Below, in pieces: positions 8,677-17,130 of a stretch of 64,000 nt of DNA. Source of the stretch: Siphonobacter aquaeclarae (GTDB lineage Bacteria; Bacteroidota; Bacteroidia; Cytophagales; Spirosomataceae). Position numbers and translations under genes: made by a program. The notes beneath the pieces are model-generated. The model was not told the origin of the DNA. It saw only the letters and a program-made list of their open reading frames with translations, and searched no databases. The number at the start of each line of letters is the position of its first letter. Position 1 is the first letter of the stretch. The DNA lies in contig NZ_FNGS01000002.1 of NCBI RefSeq assembly GCF_900103285.1, positions 474,064 to 538,063 on the forward strand, written 5' to 3'.

Positions 8677-9822
8677 ATGCTTTTATCAACCGACACACAG
8701 GCCAACTGTGACCTGATTGCTGCCTCCGTCCGGGATTTCGCCGTTCGGAACATACAGCCACACGTACGGGAGTGGGACGACGCGCAGTTTTTCCCGAAAG
8801 ACCTTTTTCATCGTCTCGGCGAACTGGGTGTGATGGGCGTGCTGGTACCGGAGCAATACGGCGGCGCCGGCTTCGGCTATGCCGAGTATGTGACGGCCAT
8901 CGTCGAATTGTCGCGCGTGGACCCGTCTATCGGCTTATCCATGGCGGCGCATAACTCCCTCTGCACCAACCATATTCTGTTGTTCGGAAACGAATGGCAG
9001 AAGAATACGTTTCTCCCGAAACTCGCTTCCGGGGAATGGCTCGGCGCCTGGGGCCTGACTGAACCCAATACAGGATCAGACGCCGGTAACATGCGGACCG
9101 TCGCCATTCGGGACGGAGACCATTGGGTACTAAACGGCGCCAAGAACTTTATTACGCATGGAAAAAGCGGCGACGTCGCCGTTGTCATTGCGCGTACGGG
9201 TACGGCGGGCGACCGCCACCACTCCACTGCTTTTGTCGTCGAGCGGGATACGCCCGGCTTTTCCGGCGGACGCAAGGAAGACAAACTCGGCATGCGGGCG
9301 TCTGAAACGGCGGAAATGCTTTTTCAGGACTGCCGTATTCCGGATACGCATCGGCTCGGAGAAGTGGGCGAAGGCTTCGTTCAGTCGCTCAAGGTACTCG
9401 ACGGCGGCCGCATTTCGATCGCAGCCCTCAGCCTCGGTACCGCGATCGGCGCATACGAGCATGCTCTCGCGTATGCCCAGCAGCGGGAGCAATTCGGAAA
9501 GAAGATCGCTGATTTTCAGGCTATAGGCTTCAAACTGGCAGATATGGCAACGGAAATCGAAGCAGCGCGCCTCCTTACCTTTCACGCCGCGGCGCTGAAA
9601 GATCAGAACCTTCCTGTCACCAAAGCATCGGCAATGGCGAAGCTATATGCATCGGAGGTGTCGGTGCGCGTTGCCAACGAAGCCGTGCAGATTTTCGGGG
9701 GATATGGTTTTACGAAAGACTACCCCGTTGAGAAATACTACCGCGACTGCAAGCTCTGCACCATCGGAGAAGGTACCAGCGAAATTCAGAAACTGGTGAT
9801 TTCGAGGCAGATATTGAAATAG
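8677..9822 (+). CDS. Acyl-CoA dehydrogenase (short/medium-chain type)
   Basis: 381 residues, full length. This FAD enzyme makes the first double bond in acyl-CoA beta-oxidation or branched-chain amino acid breakdown. Recognisable parts are the N-terminal helical domain ([20 protein letters not shown]), the FAD-binding [32 protein letters not shown] and [21 protein letters not shown]. The C-terminal [12 protein letters not shown] block holds the catalytic Glu at the butyryl-CoA-dehydrogenase position. Substrate chain length cannot be told. Its stop codon runs into the first unit of a heptamer repeat array. Confidence 0.93.
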   Translation: MLLSTDTQANCDLIAASVRDFAVRNIQPHVREWDDAQFFPKDLFHRLGELGVMGVLVPEQYGGAGFGYAEYVTAIVELSRVDPSIGLSMAAHNSLCTNHILLFGNEWQKNTFLPKLASGEWLGAWGLTEPNTGSDAGNMRTVAIRDGDHWVLNGAKNFITHGKSGDVAVVIARTGTAGDRHHSTAFVVERDTPGFSGGRKEDKLGMRASETAEMLFQDCRIPDTHRLGEVGEGFVQSLKVLDGGRISIAALSLGTAIGAYEHALAYAQQREQFGKKIADFQAIGFKLADMATEIEAARLLTFHAAALKDQNLPVTKASAMAKLYASEVSVRVANEAVQIFGGYGFTKDYPVEKYYRDCKLCTIGEGTSEIQKLVISRQILK

Positions 9823-9973
9823 GCTGTAAGCAGTAGGCTGTAGGCTGTAGGCTGTAAGCTGTAAGCTATAGGCTTTAGAATATCGTCCCGATTTGTGTCG
9901 TGTACAGCCTATTGCCAGGAGCCTATAGCATACTGCCTACAGCTTATAGCCTCTTGCTTACTGCTTAAAGCCC
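9821..9973. repeat. Opposed arrays of degenerate 7 bp units
   Basis: Left arm 9821-9876 is eight consecutive heptamers of consensus A[AG]GC[AT][AG]T (AGGCTGT, AAGCAGT, AGGCTGT three times, AAGCTGT, AAGCTAT, AGGCTTT). Right arm 9904-9973 is ten heptamers of the reverse complement (for example ACAGCCT, ATAGCAT, ACTGCCT, ACAGCTT). A 27-base spacer separates them. The array fills most of the gap between the dehydrogenase and polX and includes part of the dehydrogenase stop codon. Confidence 0.85.
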
Positions 9974-10011
9974 TTTTCCCCGTATCTTTCCCCCCAAAAA
10001 CCAAACGACCC

Positions 10012-11709
10012 GTGACCAACGAAGCGATCGTAGAATTGCTGGAGCTGACAGCCAAGCTGCTGGAGCTCCACGGAGAAAATGACTTCAAAATCCGCGGCTA
10101 TTCGACGGCGGTTTTTAACCTCGATAAATCGACCGCCGACCTCTCCTCCCTTACCCTGGCGGAGCTGTCTTTGCAGCCGGGAGTGGGCAAGAGTATTGCC
10201 TCGAAAATAGACGAAATCCGGACGACAGGTACTTCGAAAGAACTCACCGAACTGCTTTCCAAAACACCGGAAGGTATTCTGGAGATGTTCCGGATTAAAG
10301 GCATCGGTCCGAAAAAGATCCGGGTTATCTGGCAGGAACTGGGTATCACGGATACCCGGGAGCTCATGCTGGCCTGCGAAAACGGCGAAATCGCCAAGCT
10401 CAAAGGTTTCGGCGAAAAAACGCAGGAGACCATTCGGACTAACCTGCTCTTCCTTCAGACCAACTCCTCCAAACTGCGTATGGACAAGGCCCAGGCGCTG
10501 GCGGAAGTGTTGTATGATACGCTCGAAAAGCAGTTTCAGGTGGAAATTACGGGAGATGTACGCCGAAAAATGGAGGTTGTTGACGAGATACAGCTTGTCG
10601 TCGGCGCCGAAGACCCCCTGGCTGTGCAGCGCTACCTCAATGCGCAGGACTTTCTTCAACAGGATGAAAAAGCCTCTACGCCGTTTACCTGGCGCGGGCG
10701 GTTTACCGATAAGCATATTCCGGTGGAAGTGACGGTCACACAACCGGCACTTTTTGCCAATCAGGTATTGATTCGCTCGGCATCGGAAGCTCACCTCAAT
10801 CACGTCGTCGAGAATACGACATTGCTGCGTGTGGCGTCAAAAGAGCCGTTCGACAGCGAAGAGGCCATTTACGCGAAGCTGGGCCTGCCCTACCTTTCTC
10901 CTGAATTGCGGGAAGGCGGGGATGAGTTTGAACCGGAATCGCCGCGGCGGCGGCCCGACCTGATTACCTGGGAAGCCCTCCGCGGGACGGTCCATAACCA
11001 CTCCACCTGGTCCGACGGCCAGCATACGCTCGAGCAAATGGCCCGGGCTGCCGCTGCCCTCGGACTGGAATACCTGGGTATCGCGGACCATTCCAAGACG
11101 GCTTTCTATGCACGCGGGCTTTCCGAAGAACAGATCCTCGACCAGCATAAGGAAATTGATCAGCTCAACCAGAAATTTGTAGCAGAAGGACTTAACTTCC
11201 GTATTTTCAGAGGAATAGAATCAGATATTTTGAGCGATGGATCGCTGGATTACCCGGACGATGTACTGGCCTCTTTCGAGTTTATCGTTGCCTCCGTACA
11301 CTCCAACCTGACGATGACGGAAGAAAAAGCGATGCAGCGGCTGATCCGGGCTGTCGAAAATCCGTATACGACGATTCTCGGTCACCCGACCGGGCGCCTG
11401 CTCCTCTCGCGCCCCGGCTATCCGGTCAACCATACCTACCTGATCGACGCATGTGCAGCCAATGGCGTTGTGCTGGAGTTGAATGCCAGTCCATACCGGC
11501 TCGATGTCGACTGGCGCTGGATTCCCTATGCGCTCGAAAAAGGCGTTCTGATTTCCATCAATCCGGACGCCCACGAAATGGACGGATACCTCGATATGCA
11601 CTACGGCGTAGCCGTGGCCCGCAAAGGCGGCCTGACCGTTCCGATGACGTTCAATGCCCTCGGCGCCGCTGATATGGACGCCTACCTCCGCCGCCGCAGA
11701 GGGCTTTGA
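10012..11709 (+). CDS. polX: PolX-type protein: HhH + degenerate polymerase X domain + PHP phosphoesterase
   Basis: 565 residues from GTG 10012. The frame extends to 9895, but that stretch is the heptamer array. Residues 1-150 hold helix-hairpin-helix DNA-binding segments (LQPGVGKSIASKI, RIKGIGPKKIR, LKGFGEKTQET). Residues about 155-310 correspond to the polymerase X palm and thumb. However, the catalytic Asp-x-Asp is Glu192-Ile-Gln194 (VVDEIQLVV), and the third Asp appears to be Glu239. The C-terminal PHP domain (about 325-560) keeps all visible metal ligands: HNHSTWSDG, ADHSKT, GIESDIL, VASVHSN, GHPTGR, PDAH. It is probably a nuclease or phosphatase with DNA-binding scaffolding rather than a polymerase. 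A weak -7 box (TATCTTTC, 9982) precedes it. Confidence 0.88.
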   Translation: MTNEAIVELLELTAKLLELHGENDFKIRGYSTAVFNLDKSTADLSSLTLAELSLQPGVGKSIASKIDEIRTTGTSKELTELLSKTPEGILEMFRIKGIGPKKIRVIWQELGITDTRELMLACENGEIAKLKGFGEKTQETIRTNLLFLQTNSSKLRMDKAQALAEVLYDTLEKQFQVEITGDVRRKMEVVDEIQLVVGAEDPLAVQRYLNAQDFLQQDEKASTPFTWRGRFTDKHIPVEVTVTQPALFANQVLIRSASEAHLNHVVENTTLLRVASKEPFDSEEAIYAKLGLPYLSPELREGGDEFEPESPRRRPDLITWEALRGTVHNHSTWSDGQHTLEQMARAAAALGLEYLGIADHSKTAFYARGLSEEQILDQHKEIDQLNQKFVAEGLNFRIFRGIESDILSDGSLDYPDDVLASFEFIVASVHSNLTMTEEKAMQRLIRAVENPYTTILGHPTGRLLLSRPGYPVNHTYLIDACAANGVVLELNASPYRLDVDWRWIPYALEKGVLISINPDAHEMDGYLDMHYGVAVARKGGLTVPMTFNALGAADMDAYLRRRRGL

Positions 11710-11723
11710 TTCAAAAAACTTCC

Positions 11724-11762
11724 TGCCTGCCCGCTCCGAAAAGGGGTGGGCAGGCATTTATT
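11724..11762 (+). terminator. Terminator after polX
   Basis: Stem TGCCTGCCC (11724-11732) pairs with GGGCAGGCA (11748-11756), followed by TTTATTTTG. The tail overlaps a TATTTTGC that could be the -7 box of aguB, 80 bases downstream. Confidence 0.75.
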
Positions 11763-11842
11763 TTGCACCGCGAACGATCCGGATCCGATCCGGGTTGCTC
11801 CTGTACGGACCGGCAGAAAGCCGGTCATACTTCACTCCGAAA

Positions 11843-12715
11843 ATGACCCGTAAAGTAAACGTCGGGCTGGTACAGATGTCGTGTTCGGCAGATGTACAGG
11901 CCAATTTCCGGAAAGCGGAAGCCGGCATCCGAGAGGCGGCTGCCAAAGGCGCGCAGATCGTCTGCCTGCAGGAACTCTTCACGTCCCTGTATTTCTGTGA
12001 TGTCGAAGATCCGGCGAATTTTAACCTGGCGGAACCGATCCCGGGGCCGTCGACCGACCGCCTACAGACGCTTGCCGCCGAGCTGGGCGTCGTCATCGTC
12101 GCTTCCCTCTTTGAGAAGCGTGCTGCCGGTCTGTACCATAATACCACCGCCATCCTCGATGCCGACGGCTCGTATCTTGGCAAATACCGGAAAATGCATA
12201 TTCCGGATGATCCGGGGTATTACGAAAAATACTATTTCACACCCGGGGACCTGGGTTACAAGGTTTTTGAAACAAAATACGCCAAAATCGGCGTGCTGAT
12301 CTGCTGGGATCAGTGGTACCCGGAAGCATCGCGGATTACGGCGCTGATGGGCGCGGAAATCCTGTTTTACCCGACTGCGATCGGCTGGGATGTCAATGAG
12401 CCCGACGCGACGGTCAATCAGGAACAATACGATGCCTGGCAGACCATTCAGCGCAGCCATGCCGTAGCCAACGGCGTATACGTGGTTTCGGTGAACCGGG
12501 TAGGCCGCGAAGCCGACCAGCAGTTCTGGGGCGGGAGCTTCGTGGCGAAACCTCACGGAAGTCTGCTGTACCTGGCGCCTCATAACGAGGAAGTTGTTCA
12601 TGTTCAGGAACTTGACATGGCGGTGTCCGACCATATCCGTACGACCTGGCCCTACTTCCGCGACCGGCGCATCGATTCTTATCAGCCGATTACCCGGCGG
12701 TTTATAGACGAATAA
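11843..12715 (+). CDS. aguB: N-carbamoylputrescine amidase (carbon-nitrogen hydrolase)
   Basis: 290 residues from ATG 11843; the longer open frame upstream overlaps polX and is not used. It is a nitrilase-superfamily enzyme releasing putrescine, CO2 and ammonia from N-carbamoylputrescine. The catalytic triad is visible: Glu in CLQELFTSLYF, Lys in YRKMHIPDDPGYYEKYYF, Cys in GVLICWDQWYPEASR. The sequences PDDPGYYEKYYFTPGDLGYK and SVNRVG are typical of AguB rather than other nitrilases. Together with AguA at 1553-2590 it completes agmatine to putrescine, although the genes are not linked in one operon. Confidence 0.92.
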   Translation: MTRKVNVGLVQMSCSADVQANFRKAEAGIREAAAKGAQIVCLQELFTSLYFCDVEDPANFNLAEPIPGPSTDRLQTLAAELGVVIVASLFEKRAAGLYHNTTAILDADGSYLGKYRKMHIPDDPGYYEKYYFTPGDLGYKVFETKYAKIGVLICWDQWYPEASRITALMGAEILFYPTAIGWDVNEPDATVNQEQYDAWQTIQRSHAVANGVYVVSVNRVGREADQQFWGGSFVAKPHGSLLYLAPHNEEVVHVQELDMAVSDHIRTTWPYFRDRRIDSYQPITRRFIDE

Positions 12716-12717
12716 CG

Positions 12718-12746
12718 AAGGCGGTTCAAACCGCCTTTTCTTTTTT
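12718..12746 (+). terminator. Terminator after aguB
   Basis: AAGGCGGTT (12718-12726) pairs with AACCGCCTT (12729-12737), followed by a pyrimidine tract with many T. It ends just before the GTG start of the next gene. Confidence 0.75.
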
Positions 12747-12749
12747 CCT

Positions 12750-13613
12750 GTGAAGAATACCTTTATCCTGAACGGCCTGCTCTTTGCGGCACTGTGGGCC
12801 TCCGCTTCTTCTGCCGCCAAATTCGGGCTGCTTTCGGTTGAGCCGATGGTTTTGTTTGACATCCGCTTTTTCGGGGCCGGTACCCTCCTGCTCCTGTATG
12901 CCCTGCTGGTGGAACGGCAACGCCTGCCCCGGGACGGGGAGTGGAAGCAACTCCTGGTTTTCGGCCTGCTGAATACGACAATCTACCTCGGTTTTTTTGT
13001 TTTCGCGATGAAGCAGGTAGCCGCGGGAATAGGCAGTCTGGCGACGGCCACCAATCCCCTGCTGATCACGGTTATTTCCGCTTTCTGGACGCGAAAGAAA
13101 GTGGAAAAGGGCGAATGGCTCGCCATTGCGCTGGGTATGACCGGCGTGGCTATCGCAACTTATCCCCTGCTGCAAAACAGCTTTGCCACGCCGCAGGGAC
13201 TGCTATTGCTCTTCCTGAGTATGGTTTCATATTCGGCGGCGACGATCTACTATTCCGAGATCGACTGGAAACTATCCCGCAGCAGTATCAACGGTTGGCA
13301 AAACGTGATAGCGGGTTTGATGAGTATTCCGCTGATCTGGCTCTTTCACAAGGAAGATAACCATTTTGACGCCCGCTTCTGGGGCGCGGAAATCTGGTTG
13401 ATGATACCGGTGTCGGTTCTCGCCATCCAGGTATGGCTCAAGCTGTTGAAGACGGATGCTGTGCGGGCATCGCTTTTCCTGTTTTTATGCCCGGTTTTCG
13501 GATTTGCGTATGCGACGTTTTTGCTGGATGAACCGTTTACGTGGTATACCGTCGCCGGTACAGCCTTTGTATTGACGGGTTTGTGGATCGGGCAGCGGGT
13601 GAGGCGGGGGTAA
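12750..13613 (+). CDS. EamA/DMT family transporter
   Basis: 287 residues from a GTG start. Ten hydrophobic segments form two repeated EamA units (first ALWASASSAAKFGLL to TYPLL, second GLLLLFLSMVSYSAATIYYS to LTGLWIGQRV), as in drug/metabolite exporters of the inner membrane. The substrate cannot be predicted. The last five codons (CGG GTG AGG CGG GGG) and the stop TAA lie inside the left arm of a long inverted repeat. The convergent flippase ends in the mirrored sequence. Confidence 0.88.
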   Translation: MKNTFILNGLLFAALWASASSAAKFGLLSVEPMVLFDIRFFGAGTLLLLYALLVERQRLPRDGEWKQLLVFGLLNTTIYLGFFVFAMKQVAAGIGSLATATNPLLITVISAFWTRKKVEKGEWLAIALGMTGVAIATYPLLQNSFATPQGLLLLFLSMVSYSAATIYYSEIDWKLSRSSINGWQNVIAGLMSIPLIWLFHKEDNHFDARFWGAEIWLMIPVSVLAIQVWLKLLKTDAVRASLFLFLCPVFGFAYATFLLDEPFTWYTVAGTAFVLTGLWIGQRVRRG

Positions 13614-14029
13614 TCGGTAATCGGTTTTCAGTTTTCGGTTTATTGTTTTCAGTTGGAAGAGAGAGGGGTTTGTGATTTGGGGAGGTTTGTGATTTGCAGT
13701 AGGCGCAGCCTACTAATTAAAAAAGTGCGTAGCGGATGCTACGCACGGCGGGAGAGGGTTCAGGTAATACTATTTCGATAATAGAGACATAGGGGCTTGC
13801 CTGGTTGACAGGCTCAGTTTCTGTTGAGTTTAAGTGTTCAACTGTCCTTAGCGCTAAACCAGTCGTATTGGCCGCCGTGCGTAGCATCCGCTACGCACTT
13901 TTTTAATTAGTAGGCTGCGCCTACTGCAAATCACAAACCTCCCCAAATCACAAACCCCTCTCTCTTCCAACTGAAAACAATAAACCGAAAACTGAAAACC
14001 GATTACCGATTACCCCCGCTTCACCCGCT
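13594..14029. repeat. 158 bp inverted repeat with a structured 120 bp centre
   Basis: Left arm 13594-13751 and right arm 13872-14029 are reverse complements with, by base-by-base reading, one mismatch (13603/14020). The arms contain 7 bp periodic words (TAATCGG twice, CGGTTTT/CAGTTTT), a tandem GTTTGTGATTTG, and nested palindromes at 13698-13714 and 13725-13746 (GTGCGTAGC-GGAT-GCTACGCAC). The centre (13752-13871) has three small hairpins: 13770-13784, 13799-13813 and 13823-13842. The outer ends reach into the final codons of both convergent genes. No open frame or transposase is present. Confidence 0.93.
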
Positions 14030-15557
14030 TCATCACCGTCGCAAACAATCCGTTGACTTCGGGTGAAATACGGAAATAAATCAGCAGCGTTGCGAAAACA
14101 AGCGTTACGACTGACCCGCGGAGGGCAATACCGAGTAAGTGCGTCCAGGTATCGTGCCCGAGGTCGGGAACGAGGAAAGAAGCGGCATAGGCGGCGAGGC
14201 CGACGCCTGCGGCCCGGAGTGTTTCGCCGCTGAAGGGAACAATGCGGAACTTCCACCAGACAAACGCCCCGCGGGCGATGCTGTAGGAGGTTATCGTGAT
14301 CGCCGTCGCCATGGCCGCACCGGTAAACCCGAACGCCGGAATCAGCACGTGATTCAACGCGATATTGGCGACGCCAAGCAGCAGAACCAGCGCTGTCGAC
14401 ACTTTATAATACCGGGAATATCCCATGATTTCGCTTGACATTCCCCCCGACATATCCAGCAGGCTGGTGAGCGAAAACAGCAGGACAACCGTCGTACCTT
14501 CCCGGAAAACGTCACCCTTCGGCATCAGACCAAACAGGTCGCCGAGGCTCGTCCAGATTCCCACAAAAAGAAAAAGACCCGCCAGCAACTGGTGCAGCGC
14601 CACTTTGCGGTGCATGTTCTGGGTCGAAGCGTAGTCTTCCTGCATCAGGGACTGCGCTACCAGCGGTATGGCAATCTGTGTCAGGGATTTACGTGGTATC
14701 TCGATCATGGAGGCGATCAGGTAGGCAATGAAGAAAATCCCGGCTTCGCGCTGCCCCTGGTAGTGCCCGATCATGGATTGGTCCAGGTACTTGCACAACG
14801 AAGTACCGACAGCGCCAAGCGCCGCAACTCCGCCGAAGCGGATCATGTCTTTCAGGACCGGACGGACAAGATCCCACGAAATCGAAGCGAGATACAGCTT
14901 CCCCATCCCTGCCAGGTATACCAGCAACCCAAGACTGATGAGACCGTAGGACAGTACGTACAACGTCACAAACGTCTCAAAATCAATCCAGTGCAGGCCA
15001 TAGGCGATGATAACGCCCATGTTGGCGAGTTTTACGACGACCTCCCGCAGTACGGCCGGAACGGCAATACGCTGGAGATTCCGGCAATAGGATTCCAGCA
15101 CGCCCTGCAACAGGTTGAAGCCTGTCAGCCAGACAAGCAGAAAGTAGTTATCGACCAGTTCCGGCGACTTTTCCTGGTAATAGGCCGTAAACCAGGCCTT
15201 TCCCCCGAAATACACCGCCATATACAGCAGAAAATAAAAGCCTGTATAGAGCAGCAAAAACGTCAGAAAACCGTGGTGACGGGCCTCGTCGTCGCGAAAG
15301 CGGCTGAAATACCGGTCGGCGATGGACGGTCCCCCGAAATTGAAAATTGAATAAAACAGCAGCCCCATCATGAAGAGGGAGCGGGTAAGTCCCAGCTCGG
15401 CCTCTGTCAGGATTTTGGTAGCTACCCAGAGTTGATTGACGGAGCCGATGGCTACTCCGAAATACGTAACGAAGCTGGCCTTCAGGCTCTGGCGAATGAC
15501 GATTCCCAAGGATACAAGAGTCTTAAACTTCCCACTCAAACGTAATCGCCTGCTCAA
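14010..15557 (-). CDS. Polysaccharide/lipid flippase-like membrane protein (MOP superfamily)
   Basis: 515 residues with about 12-14 hydrophobic segments, resembling Wzx/MATE-type exporters that flip lipid-linked sugars across the inner membrane. Typical parts are the N-terminal SFVTYFGVAIGSVNQLWVA and the later SRYYKVSTALVLLLGVANIA. ATG 15557 overlaps the end of the OsmC gene by 35 bases. A TTG at 15509 would reduce the overlap and cannot be excluded. Its last codons (GTG AAG CGG GGG TAA) are part of the inverted repeat. No other glycan genes adjoin it, so the substrate is unknown. Confidence 0.85.
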   Translation of the reverse strand: MSRRLRLSGKFKTLVSLGIVIRQSLKASFVTYFGVAIGSVNQLWVATKILTEAELGLTRSLFMMGLLFYSIFNFGGPSIADRYFSRFRDDEARHHGFLTFLLLYTGFYFLLYMAVYFGGKAWFTAYYQEKSPELVDNYFLLVWLTGFNLLQGVLESYCRNLQRIAVPAVLREVVVKLANMGVIIAYGLHWIDFETFVTLYVLSYGLISLGLLVYLAGMGKLYLASISWDLVRPVLKDMIRFGGVAALGAVGTSLCKYLDQSMIGHYQGQREAGIFFIAYLIASMIEIPRKSLTQIAIPLVAQSLMQEDYASTQNMHRKVALHQLLAGLFLFVGIWTSLGDLFGLMPKGDVFREGTTVVLLFSLTSLLDMSGGMSSEIMGYSRYYKVSTALVLLLGVANIALNHVLIPAFGFTGAAMATAITITSYSIARGAFVWWKFRIVPFSGETLRAAGVGLAAYAASFLVPDLGHDTWTHLLGIALRGSVVTLVFATLLIYFRISPEVNGLFATVMKRVKRG

Positions 15558-15936
15558 TATCCGGATGGAGGCTGAGCGCTACCGGGCAGGTATGGGCGGC
15601 ATGTTCGAGTTTTTTCTTTTCCTCGTCGGACAAGGGCTTGCCGGTCTTCATCGTCAGGGCTACTTCCACCCGGTTGATTTTACGGGGACTGGCCGCCATA
15701 CCCTTCGTAATGTCGATGGTCGTACCGACCAGGTCAATTCCGTCCCGGCGCGCCACGATTCCCATGATCGTCATCATACACGACCCCAGGGCAGTAGCAA
15801 CCAGATCGGTCGGGGAAAAGGCCTCTCCCCTGCCGTGGTTATCGACCGGCGCATCGGTAAGAATACGGGTACCGGATTGAAGATGAGTCGCTTCGGTGCG
15901 GAGCTCGCCGAGGTAGGAAATCTGTGCGGTTGCCAT
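15523..15936 (-). CDS. OsmC family protein
   Basis: 137 residues from ATG 15936 (MATAQISYLGELRTEATH). OsmC/Ohr proteins reduce organic peroxides with two Cys. Seen are the block FSPTDLVATALGSCMMTIMG with the first Cys and HTCPVALSLHP with the second. The overall length fits the OsmC rather than the Ohr branch, but hydroperoxide specificity is an inference. A good -7 box (TACCTTTG) is 32-39 bases upstream. The flippase start lies inside its 3' end. Confidence 0.9.
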   Translation of the reverse strand: MATAQISYLGELRTEATHLQSGTRILTDAPVDNHGRGEAFSPTDLVATALGSCMMTIMGIVARRDGIDLVGTTIDITKGMAASPRKINRVEVALTMKTGKPLSDEEKKKLEHAAHTCPVALSLHPDIEQAITFEWEV

Positions 15937-15967
15937 AGGCAGGTAACGGGGATAAGAGTACAGGCAG

Positions 15968-15975
15968 CAAAGGTA
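15968..15975 (-). promoter_or_regulatory. -7 box of the osmC-like gene
   Basis: TACCTTTG on the minus strand matches TAnnTTTG exactly, 32 bases before the ATG. Confidence 0.6.
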
Positions 15976-16094
15976 CGCTGATTCCGGCTTGAACGGACGA
16001 CACAGACGTCGCGATTCCTGAAATCCGGCCGGAAGCAGCGGAGTGAATCCCGGTGGAAACCGCAACTTTTTCTCCGCATTCGCGGTTAGCCGAT

Positions 16095-16102
16095 TACCTT
16101 TG
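16095..16102 (+). promoter_or_regulatory. -7 box of lipA
   Basis: TACCTTTG matches TAnnTTTG exactly, 44 bases before ATG 16147. It supports that start over the TTG at 16114. Confidence 0.6.
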
Positions 16103-16146
16103 CGGTATTAACCTTGCGTTGGGAATCGTACGAAAACGATACTGGG

Positions 16147-17055
16147 ATGATAGAACTACCCGTTGTGGCACCCTCCGGTGCGGCACCCTCCGGCGCGAAT
16201 ATGCCCGGATCTTCTACCCGTAAGCCTGATTGGCTGCGGGTTAAACTGCCGACAGGACCGGAATACCGGAATGTCCGGCAGATTGTCGACGAATACAAAC
16301 TTCATACGATTTGTCAATCGGGTAACTGCCCGAACATGGGAGAATGCTGGGGCGCCGGAACGGCCACCTTCATGATCCTCGGAAATGTCTGTACACGTTC
16401 CTGCACGTTCTGCGCGGTGGCGACGGGCCGTCCGAACGAATACGATGCCGACGAACCCCGCCGGGTAGCCGAAGCGATTAAACTGATGGGCGTCAAGCAC
16501 GCCGTTATTACTTCTGTCAACCGCGACGAACTGAAAGACCGCGGCGCTGAAATCTGGCATCAGACCGTGAAGCTGACGAAGGAGCTGAGCCCGTCTACCA
16601 CCATCGAAACCCTGATTCCCGATACCAAGGGAAACTGGGCAGCCCTGGAAACGATGATCTCCGCCGGCCAGGAAGTAGTTTCACATAACATGGAAACGGT
16701 AGAGCGGCTGTACCGCCCGGTGCGTCCGCAGGCGAAGTATGCCCGCAGCCTGGAGCAGATCCGCCGGACGAAGGACTTCGGCAAGCGAACCAAAACCGGT
16801 ATCATGCTCGGTCTCGGCGAAACGAAAGACGAAGTTTTTCTGGCGATGGACGACCTCGTAGAAAACGGGCTGGATATTCTGACGCTGGGCCAGTACCTTC
16901 AGCCGACGAAGATGCACCACGAAGTCATCGAGTGGATTCACCCCGATACCTTCGCGATGTACCGTGAAGAAGGAGAAAAGAGAGGAATCAAGTATGTGGA
17001 GGCGGGACCGCTGGTTCGATCCAGTTACCATGCCGAACGCCACGTGAACGTATAG
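16147..17055 (+). CDS. lipA: Lipoyl synthase
   Basis: 302 residues. This radical-SAM enzyme inserts two sulfurs into protein-bound octanoyl groups to make lipoyl cofactor. The auxiliary cluster ligands are in [13 protein letters not shown]. The radical-SAM CxxxCxxC is in [10 protein letters not shown]. The C-terminal serine motif is in [10 protein letters not shown]. The N-terminus carries a small duplicated [10 protein letters not shown] coded by a near-perfect 15-base repeat. The upstream TTG at 16114 would add 11 residues but lies just after the -7 box. Monocistronic between a promoter and a strong terminator. Confidence 0.96.
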   Translation: MIELPVVAPSGAAPSGANMPGSSTRKPDWLRVKLPTGPEYRNVRQIVDEYKLHTICQSGNCPNMGECWGAGTATFMILGNVCTRSCTFCAVATGRPNEYDADEPRRVAEAIKLMGVKHAVITSVNRDELKDRGAEIWHQTVKLTKELSPSTTIETLIPDTKGNWAALETMISAGQEVVSHNMETVERLYRPVRPQAKYARSLEQIRRTKDFGKRTKTGIMLGLGETKDEVFLAMDDLVENGLDILTLGQYLQPTKMHHEVIEWIHPDTFAMYREEGEKRGIKYVEAGPLVRSSYHAERHVNV

Positions 17056-17063
17056 CGTACCGA

Positions 17064-17092
17064 ACCCCGCCCGAACGGCGGGGTCCTTTTTT
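17064..17092 (+). terminator. Terminator after lipA
   Basis: ACCCCGCC (17064-17071) pairs with GGCGGGGT (17077-17084) around a 5-base loop, followed by CC and six T. Confidence 0.88.
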
Positions 17093-17130
17093 AAACAAAA
17101 GACTTGTTTCAGGGGTTAAAACGATGCTGA

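Noticed and set aside
9821-9973. CRISPR array
   Set aside because: The units are only 7 bases, directly adjacent, without spacers, and no cas genes are near.
9895-10011. N-terminal extension of PolX (residues like SCTAYCQEPIAYCLQLIASC)
   Set aside because: It is the translated heptamer array; homologous sequence begins at TNEAIVELLELTAKLLELHG.
13594-14029. Insertion sequence
   Set aside because: The 120-base centre is too short for a transposase and no target-site duplication is seen. A non-autonomous element remains possible and is listed as a finding.
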